Source of the DNA: Accumulibacter sp.
GTDB lineage: Bacteria > Pseudomonadota > Gammaproteobacteria > Burkholderiales > Rhodocyclaceae
DNA: 64,000 nt
Reading direction: 5' to 3'
NCBI GenBank assembly: GCA_020049495.1
Contig: JAIFKU010000035.1
Coordinates: forward strand, 51,350 to 115,349
The position numbers and the translations under genes were made by a program. This document shows positions 60,033 through 64,000 of the stretch, one piece after another (position 1 is the stretch's first letter; the number at the start of each line of letters is the position of its first letter). The notes beneath the pieces are model-generated. The model ran no database searches, had not been told where the DNA came from, and saw only the letters and a list, made by a program, of their open reading frames with translations.

Positions 60033-61807
60033 ATACTCTCGATCTGGCCATGATTGGCAATTGCACCATAGGCGCGCTGATCGATGCGCAGGCGAAGCTT
60101 GTCTGGGCCTGCTTTCCGCGTTTCGATGGCGACCCGGTATTCTGCTCGCTGCTCAAGAATTCCGATGATTTCGGCTTTTTCGCCATCGAGCTTGCCGATT
60201 GTGAACGAAGCGAGCAGCACTATCTCGTGAATACGGCGATTCTCGTGACGCGCCTTTACGACGCTCATGGCGGCAGCGTCGAAGTTACCGACTTCGCGCC
60301 GCGCTTCGGTCAATACGGACGCATGTTCCGCCCCATGATGCTGGTGCGCCGGATCAAGCGCCTGGGCGGCAGCCCGCGTCTGACCCTGCGCCTGCGTCCG
60401 GCCTGCGGCGAGGGTGCGGCCCGGCCGGAAACGACCTGGGGCAGCAATCACGTCCGCTATGTGGCGCCGGGGCTTACGCTGCGCCTGACGACCGATGCTT
60501 CGATAACCGCCGTCTTGCAGGAAACATCGTTCTTCCTTGAGGACATCGTGACGTTGCTGCTCGGCGCCGACGAAACCGTCAATGAAGCCGCCAGCGATGT
60601 CGGTCGCCGTTTCCTTGAGGAGACGACGCGACACTGGCGCGAGTGGGTGCGCGCGCTGGCCATTCCCTTCGAGTGGCAGGAGGCGGTCATCCGCGCCGCC
60701 ATCACACTCAAACTCAACGCCTACGACGACACCGGCGCGATTGTCGCTGCATTGACCACCTCGATCCCCGAGGCGAAAGGCAGCGGGCGCAACTGGGATT
60801 ACCGTTTCTGCTGGCTGCGCGACAGCTATTTCGTGGTCAACGCCCTTAACCGGCTCGGCGCGACGCGCACCATGGAACGCTACCTTGCCTACATCGTCAA
60901 TATTGCCGCTGACGCCGCCGGCTGCGCACTTCAACCGGTATTCGGCATCGACGGCCGCGCCGATCTGGGGGAACGTGAAATCGCGGCCTTGCCCGGCTAC
61001 CGTGGCATGGGACCGGTGCGCTTTGGCAATCTGGCCTATCGTCAGGTACAGCACGACGTATATGGTTCGGCCATCCTCGCCGCAACGCATATTTTTTTCG
61101 ACCAGCGACTCACCCGCAAGGGCGACAAAGCACTGTTTCTTCGTCTCGAATTGCTGGGCGAACAGGCCATACGATGTCACGATCAGCCGGATGCCGGCCT
61201 ATGGGAACTGCGCGGCAGCGCACGCGTGCATACCTTTTCCGCCGTGATGTGCTGGGCTGCCTGTAACCGTCTGGCGCTGATTGCGGCTCAACTGGATCTG
61301 AGCGAGCGCGCCACCTACTGGCGCCATCACGCGCGCCTTATCCACGCGACCATCTGTGGTCGCGCCTGGAGCGAAACGCGCCAGGCCTTCGTCTCGACCT
61401 TCGACGGAGACGCGATGGATGCGAGCCTGCTGCTGCTGGCGGAGGTCGGTTTCCTCGATGCCGCGGACCCGCGCTTTGCCACCACCGTCGCTGCCGTCGA
61501 GAAGGACTTGCGACGCGGAGACTTTATTTTTCGTTACGTCGAAAAGGATGACTTCGGCGAACCGGAAAATGCCTTCATCGTGTGCACGTTCTGGTACATC
61601 AATGCCCTCGCGGCACTCGACCATCGCGAAGAAGCGCGGACGCTCTTCGAAAAACTATTGTCCTGCCGCAACCGCCATGGATTGCTCGCCGAGCACATCG
61701 ACCCCGAGAGCGGCGAACTGTGGGGGAATTTCGTGCAGACCTATAGCATGGTCGGCCTGATCAACTCCGCAATTCGCCTGTCGATACGCTGGGACCAGGC
61801 ATTCTGA
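60029..61807 (+). CDS. Glycoside hydrolase family 15 protein
   Basis: 592 residues. An N-terminal beta-sandwich (ALIDAQAKLVWACFPRFDGDPVF) precedes an (alpha/alpha)6 barrel. SGRNWDYRFCWLRDSYF is the conserved substrate-binding segment, WELRG carries a likely catalytic Glu, and LLAEHIDPESGELWGNF carries the second acidic residue. No signal peptide is seen, so it is cytoplasmic. GH15 includes glucoamylases, glucodextranases and trehalases; coupling to otsAB suggests action on trehalose or glycogen-derived glucan, but which is not decided by sequence. AAAGGA lies 5 bases before the ATG. Confidence 0.92.
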   Translation: MNTLDLAMIGNCTIGALIDAQAKLVWACFPRFDGDPVFCSLLKNSDDFGFFAIELADCERSEQHYLVNTAILVTRLYDAHGGSVEVTDFAPRFGQYGRMFRPMMLVRRIKRLGGSPRLTLRLRPACGEGAARPETTWGSNHVRYVAPGLTLRLTTDASITAVLQETSFFLEDIVTLLLGADETVNEAASDVGRRFLEETTRHWREWVRALAIPFEWQEAVIRAAITLKLNAYDDTGAIVAALTTSIPEAKGSGRNWDYRFCWLRDSYFVVNALNRLGATRTMERYLAYIVNIAADAAGCALQPVFGIDGRADLGEREIAALPGYRGMGPVRFGNLAYRQVQHDVYGSAILAATHIFFDQRLTRKGDKALFLRLELLGEQAIRCHDQPDAGLWELRGSARVHTFSAVMCWAACNRLALIAAQLDLSERATYWRHHARLIHATICGRAWSETRQAFVSTFDGDAMDASLLLLAEVGFLDAADPRFATTVAAVEKDLRRGDFIFRYVEKDDFGEPENAFIVCTFWYINALAALDHREEARTLFEKLLSCRNRHGLLAEHIDPESGELWGNFVQTYSMVGLINSAIRLSIRWDQAF

Positions 61808-61865
61808 GCAACAGGCTACCGCTGCACTTCCTCCCTCGTTAGGTCGATAACTCTCTGCAAGGGCA

Positions 61866-63155
61866 CTACCGCTCGCCCATCGGTACGTAATCCCGAACTT
61901 CCGGCCCGGTGTAGATCTGACGTGGACGAGAAATCTTCTGCTCGGAATCGGTCAGCAATTCCAGCCAGTGCGCGACCCAGCCGCAGGTCCGTGGCACAGC
62001 GAACATCACGGTGAACATCGAGGCTGGAAGTTTCATTGCCCGGTAGATCAGGCCCGAGTAAAAGTCCACGTTGGGATAGAGCTTGCGCGAGATGAAGTAG
62101 TCGTCCTGCAAGGCGATGCGCTCAAGTTCGAGCGCGACATCAAGCAGCTGGTTGTGTCCGGTGACCTTGAACACTTCCTCTGCAGTAGCCTTGATGATAC
62201 GGCAGCGCGGATCGTAGTTCTTGTACACGCGATGGCCAAAGCCCATCAGGCGTTCGCCCTCGCCTTTCTTCACCCTGTTTATGAAGGCCGGCACGTTCTC
62301 CGGCGTGCCGATGTCTTCGAGCATGCGCAGCACCGCCTCATTGGCAGCACCGTGCAGTGGGCCGTAAAGCGCCGCTGCTGCGCCGGCCATCGCCGAGTAG
62401 GGGTCAGCCTGGGAAGAACCGATAACGCGCATGGCATTGGTGCCGCAGTTCTGCTCGTGGTCGGCATGAAGAATGAACAAGATGTTCAGCGCACGCTCCA
62501 GCACGGGATCGGGTTCATATTTGGCCTCGGTCATGCGGAACATCATCTTCAGGAAATTGCCGATGTAGCTCAGGCCGTCATCCGGAAAATCAAAGGGCCA
62601 GCCCTGGTTGTGCCGGAAGGTGAAGGCGGCGATAGTCGCCACCTTGGCGATCATGCGCTCCACCTGCAAGCGGCGGTTGGCCGGATCCGTCACTTTGCGA
62701 GCATCCGGGTACAGCGTCGACAGCGAGGCGATGGCGCTGATGAAGACACTCATCGGGTGAGCGTTGAAGCGGAAGGTCTGGATCAGGTTCTGGATGTTGG
62801 TGTGCAGCAGCGTATGGCGGCTGATGTCTCGTTCCCATTTAGCCAATTGCTCTGTCGAAGGCAGTTCGCCAAAGACGATCAGGTAGGCGGTTTCGAGATA
62901 GGCACTCTGCGCGGCAAGTTGTTCTATGGGGTAGCCGCGGTAGCGCAAGATGCCCTCGTCGCCATCGATATAGGTGATGGCGCTGTGCGTCGAAGCGGTG
63001 TTGGTCAGGCCCGGGTCGTAACTCATCAGGCCAAAGTCTTCCGATCCGGCCTTAATCTGGCGCAGATCCATGGCTCTGACAGCTCCTTCGATGATAGGAA
63101 TCTCGTAGCAGACACCGGTACGATTGTCGACGACTGAAAGTGTGTTATTTGACAT
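61866..63155 (-). CDS. gltA: Citrate synthase (hexameric type II)
   Basis: 429 residues. Motifs are GDEGILRYRGYPIEQLA, HADHEQNCGTNAMR with the first catalytic His, G-P-L-H-G-A-A-N-E-A, MGFGHRVYKNYDPR with the second His, and the late catalytic Asp in YPNVDFYSG. The N-terminal beta-rich domain and length match Gram-negative, NADH-sensitive type II enzymes. It condenses acetyl-CoA and oxaloacetate. ATG 63155 is preferred to a TTG six codons upstream. It stands alone, convergent with the trehalose operon. Confidence 0.96.
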   Translation of the reverse strand: MSNNTLSVVDNRTGVCYEIPIIEGAVRAMDLRQIKAGSEDFGLMSYDPGLTNTASTHSAITYIDGDEGILRYRGYPIEQLAAQSAYLETAYLIVFGELPSTEQLAKWERDISRHTLLHTNIQNLIQTFRFNAHPMSVFISAIASLSTLYPDARKVTDPANRRLQVERMIAKVATIAAFTFRHNQGWPFDFPDDGLSYIGNFLKMMFRMTEAKYEPDPVLERALNILFILHADHEQNCGTNAMRVIGSSQADPYSAMAGAAAALYGPLHGAANEAVLRMLEDIGTPENVPAFINRVKKGEGERLMGFGHRVYKNYDPRCRIIKATAEEVFKVTGHNQLLDVALELERIALQDDYFISRKLYPNVDFYSGLIYRAMKLPASMFTVMFAVPRTCGWVAHWLELLTDSEQKISRPRQIYTGPEVRDYVPMGER

Positions 63156-63610
63156 GACAAGAGAAATCAACAAAAGAAGATCGTGACCAAACCCAAGGGG
63201 GCGAACAAATAGGGCAATTATCGCAGAATACGGCTGTATTGTGCGCCTTACGCACTAATTGATTCGCAGTTAGCACTAACTCGCGGTGCTCCGCTTGGCT
63301 TGGGACACGAGCGTTGGTTCAGTCCGAGCTGTTATTTCATGGGGTGGCTGCTTTGAGTTCAACTACCCGCCAGAAGCCTTCCTATCGTCATCGGTCGGGT
63401 TTGGGTCGAGGTCGTGTGGAAATGTAATTGAGTTTTCATCCAATGAGCGGTTGCCAACGTGCACAGCACGCCTTGCCAGCGTTTCTTCGCCATCCCTGTA
63501 GTCGCATATAGCGAGCCGTTAAAAACTGCGCTGAGCGCGTTTGCGCCGCGTTTTGCGACGACTGAGAAAATTGAAAGTGTGTAAGCGGTGTGTAAGCAAA
63601 TTATGGGCGT
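63156..63610. other. Intergenic region upstream of gltA with two palindromes
   Basis: About 455 bases. Near gltA (minus strand) a GATAAT-like box lies around 63221. GTGCG-CCTTA-CGCAC (63241-63255) and AGTTAGCACTAACT (63268-63281) are palindromes that could be operators. A 71-codon plus-strand frame (63286-63501) has no family features. No integrase or attachment-site evidence was seen despite the nearby tRNA genes. Confidence 0.45.
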
Positions 63611-63641
63611 AAAAAAAGCACTGAGCTTGCGCTAAGTGCTT
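63611..63641 (-). terminator. Rho-independent terminator of the tRNA-Lys unit
   Basis: On the minus strand: AGCACT, T, AGC, GCAA loop, GCT, C, AGTGCT, then seven T (63617-63611). A stable GNRA-type tetraloop hairpin lies 18 bases after tRNA-Lys(CUU). Confidence 0.93.
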
Positions 63642-63658
63642 GATTTACTACCAAATAA

Positions 63659-63734
63659 TGGTAGGGCGTGACAGATTCGAACTGTCGACCTACGGATTAA
63701 GAGTCCGCTGCTCTACCAGCTGAGCTAACGCCCC
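63659..63734 (-). tRNA. tRNA-Lys (CTT anticodon)
   Basis: 76 bases with encoded CCA. The acceptor stem GGGGCGT/ACGCCCT closes with a G-U pair, the D arm is TAGCTCAGCTGGTAGAGCA, the anticodon loop is CTCTTAA giving CTT, and the T arm has GTTCGAATC. Second of two tRNA-Lys genes in one minus-strand unit. Confidence 0.97.
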
Positions 63735-63780
63735 ACGAAGTTACCACTAACCGTCACTACCGCAAGGACCGGCAGTTTCT

Positions 63781-63856
63781 TGGTAGGTCGGGGGAGATTC
63801 GAACTCCCGACCAACGGATTAAAAGTCCGCTGCTCTACCGACTGAGCTACCGACCC
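63781..63856 (-). tRNA. tRNA-Lys (TTT anticodon)
   Basis: 76 bases with encoded CCA. Acceptor GGGTCGG/CCGACCT, D arm TAGCTCAGTCGGTAGAGCA, anticodon loop CTTTTAA giving TTT, T arm GTTCGAATC. First gene of the tRNA unit; 46 bases separate the two tRNAs. Confidence 0.97.
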
Positions 63857-63875
63857 GGAAAAACAAGAACGCCGG

Positions 63876-63904
63876 ATTATAGAGATCAGCCCTCCGCGTG
63901 TCAA
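63876..63904 (-). promoter_or_regulatory. Consensus sigma-70 promoter of the tRNA-Lys unit
   Basis: Minus strand: TTGACA (63904-63899), 17-base spacer, TATAAT (63881-63876). Both hexamers are perfect matches to consensus. Transcription should start near 63869, 13 bases before the mature tRNA-Lys(UUU). Confidence 0.92.
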
Positions 63905-63916
63905 TGCGAAGCGTTG

Positions 63917-63976
63917 TCCAATGGGGTATGAGTCTGAGCGAGGGGTGTGAATCCAACGGGGTATGAGTCTGAGCAG
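63917..63976. repeat. Two-copy tandem repeat at window edge
   Basis: TCCAAYGGGGTATGAGTCTGAGC occurs at 63917-63939 and 63952-63974, period 35 bases. Between them GGGGTGTGAATCC looks like a degenerate partial copy. The array may continue beyond the window. Confidence 0.6.
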
Positions 63977-64000
63977 GTAGCCGGGATCGATCAATATGCG

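Noticed and set aside
61968-63137. 389-codon plus-strand open frame
   Set aside because: Antisense to citrate synthase, whose motifs are complete.
63286-63501. 71-codon open frame next to tRNA-Lys, possible phage remnant
   Set aside because: No similarity to integrases or other phage proteins is visible, and no duplicated tRNA end was found.

Overview
The window is GC-rich, densely packed bacterial chromosome with about 50 protein genes, two tRNA genes, a 6S RNA and a cobalamin riboswitch. I see no prophage, transposase, plasmid function or CRISPR array. The gene set points to a betaproteobacterium, most likely of the Rhodocyclales: the zapB-like/zapA/6S RNA block, a large PPi-type phosphofructokinase, a TRAP/TAXI/DUF1850 transporter, NodIJ-type ABC genes and a methylmalonyl-CoA module. 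A relative of Propionivibrio, Accumulibacter or Dechloromonas would fit, but this is inference from gene content and was not tested by any search.

Layout. 1-3158: a small catabolic cluster (NTF2-like protein, polysaccharide-deacetylase-fold hydrolase, amidase, GntR/FCD regulator). 3577-10785 (minus): CorA with an MgtE-like N-terminus, then a coupled run uppP > yqiA-like > RNB ribonuclease > tonB-like > aroE > mtgA. 11041-15365: an acetate-type transporter and two phosphofructokinases, one with ATP-type and one with PPi-type active-site residues. 15565-19100: TAXI-type TRAP transporter. 19238-23901: HD-GYP response regulator translationally coupled to a large hybrid histidine kinase. 24038-28131: btuD, btuC and btuB behind a cobalamin riboswitch. 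28284-31793: zapB-like, zapA, 6S RNA, a TMEM165/GDT1-type transporter, selO and a TIGR02647-type protein. 31803-37825: dsbD, cutA, NodJ/NodI-type exporter, hydrolase, ferredoxin and a frameshifted VanZ-family gene. 38111-43585: lytic transglycosylase behind a structured leader, plsB and an EF-G paralogue.

43872-54546 is the metabolic core. A plus-strand operon encodes a Na+-translocating methylmalonyl-CoA decarboxylase. It converges on a minus-strand set encoding methylmalonyl-CoA mutase, its MeaB GTPase chaperone and both propionyl-CoA carboxylase subunits. Together these link succinyl-CoA, methylmalonyl-CoA and propionyl-CoA, with a sodium-pumping exit and an ATP-consuming entry. The mutase needs cobalamin, which the riboswitch-controlled Btu system about 26 kb away would supply. 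54909-61807: TauE/SafE and AEC transporters, then a coupled trehalose operon whose OtsA carries a membrane sensor-like N-terminus. 61866-64000: citrate synthase, two tRNA-Lys genes with a perfect consensus promoter and their terminator, and a short tandem repeat at the edge.
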